From Brugia malayi (lineage: Eukaryota; Nematoda; Chromadorea; Rhabditida; Onchocercidae): DNA of 64,000 nucleotides. The translations under genes were made by a program, and so were the position numbers. Shown here one piece after another: positions 63,124 through 64,000 of the stretch. The notes below the pieces were generated by a model. It searched no databases and was not told the origin of the DNA. It saw only the letters and a program-made list of their open reading frames with translations. The DNA lies in the NCBI RefSeq assembly GCF_000002995.4, contig NW_025062479.1:20022721-20086720 (forward strand), read 5' to 3'. Every line of letters starts with the position of its first letter. Position 1 is the stretch's first letter.

Positions 63124-64000
63124 TAATGGTAACAGTAATGACATTGGTAATAGCATTATTATGGTCATTTAGAGTACTGCGTCACCTACAACCGAGCAGC
63201 AGTAGTAGTAATATGGTTGTTGGGGACAGTTATGTCCCTTCTAGATGATACATTTCATTCTTGATATTACCTGTATCACCTACTTCTTTGTTTTTGTCAT
63301 TATTTGGCTTTGATCTGTCAAGTAAATCAATAATCATTGAAAACTCGCGATACCTTTTCCTTTACTTATGGTTAACAACCCAAAGACTTGGTTTACCAGT
63401 TTAATATAAAACAAAAAAACCGGAAGAAAATGTCAGACAATAAGACTGATAATATATAATCTCCAATTAGTTATCATTAGCTTTTCCTTATCACCAAAAA
63501 CTTACTTTCCTATCTTATTAAGAAAAATTTTACCTCTCGAAATGACATCGTTTTTTGTTACTTATAAAAATTCAAACCCAAAAAAATAAACAAATATTTT
63601 ATGCAAAAATATCTTTTCATTCTATTTTTCAATTAACAGAAAAAAAATAAAATTTTGACTTTTTTAATTGCGAGGAAGAAAGGAAAAAGAATATGAATTT
63701 CGATGGATTAAGTAGTTACAACTAATTAAACTTATCATTCTTATGTCATTTCGATTATGTTTTTCGATAACTCTTTACTTTTTTAATACATATTTACAAT
63801 TAATTAGACAATTACTTCAACAATATGTTAAAAATAAAATTTTCAAAAATTTTTTATTTTAAATAGCAAAAGCAATGGCTACTATCATTGTCGCCACTGT
63901 CAACACCACTACTACTATCACTAGTACTACTCCTACTTATACTGCTATCTTAAACTCGTATGGATTTAACTCATGGATTTTCAACCAAAATTTTTTAGAT
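63124..64000. other. Gene-poor end of window
   Basis: A G+C-richer patch at 63175-63250 has several short open frames, one hydrophobic (AAVVVIWLLGTVMSLLDD), none with a full splice-site pair. ACTACT-type simple repeats at about 63870-63945. Confidence 0.4.

Noticed and set aside
62868..63248. 126-codon Val/Ile/Ala frame and the opposing Leu/Gln frame
   Set aside because: Both are generated by the 27-bp tandem array, which leaves most frames open.
63176..63260. Hydrophobic frame (AAVVVIWLLGTVMSLLDD) resembling a receptor membrane segment
   Set aside because: It is partly made by GTAGTAGTA repeats next to the 27-bp array, has a stop soon after, and lacks a donor. Resemblance to a receptor helix is too loose.

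Overview
The window is eukaryotic, very A+T-rich, gene-poor DNA full of long poly(A)/poly(T) runs, AAT/GAT-type simple repeats and heavily decayed minisatellites. Coding sequence comes as short exons, slightly richer in G+C, with GT..AG introns. Acceptors are short (TTTTCAG, TTTTAG, TTTAAG), and several start codons sit a few bases after an acceptor, as in spliced-leader trans-splicing. The best gene is a secreted EGF-CUB astacin of the NAS type expanded in nematodes. I infer a nematode nuclear genome, possibly of the spirurid/filarial kind; the sequence does not prove the species group.

Two genes are reconstructed exon by exon with unbroken reading phase, both on the minus strand. (1) 133-2198 holds the first seven coding exons of a patronin/CAMSAP (ptrn-1-like) microtubule minus-end protein, whose 3' part lies left of the window. 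(2) 6285-12786 holds a complete 12-exon, 468-residue astacin: signal peptide, propeptide with FEGD motif, RKKR furin site, zinc-protease domain, EGF, CUB. An exact 100-bp duplication flanks its first exon.

From 13 kb onward I recognise no gene family. I report exon candidates based on splice sites plus an open, phase-compatible frame. The best are a three-exon plus-strand start at 34093-35294 (possibly ending at 44552-44646), a two-exon minus-strand 3' end at 55755-56210, and single exons at 47052, 53372 and 61506. Their products are unknown.

The rest is intron or intergenic sequence. Its notable content is repeats: a perfect 26-bp-arm hairpin at 21479-21536; a 13-bp array carrying TGACGTG cores at 28767-28831; clean 21-bp and 27-bp arrays near 27.2 and 63.0 kb; and a series of very diverged tandem repeats with units of about 20-120 bp near 29.9, 41.5, 42.5, 45.6, 49.3 and 56.5 kb. 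I saw no tRNA, rRNA, spliced-leader RNA gene, CRISPR array, transposase or reverse transcriptase, but this was a reading by eye, not a search.
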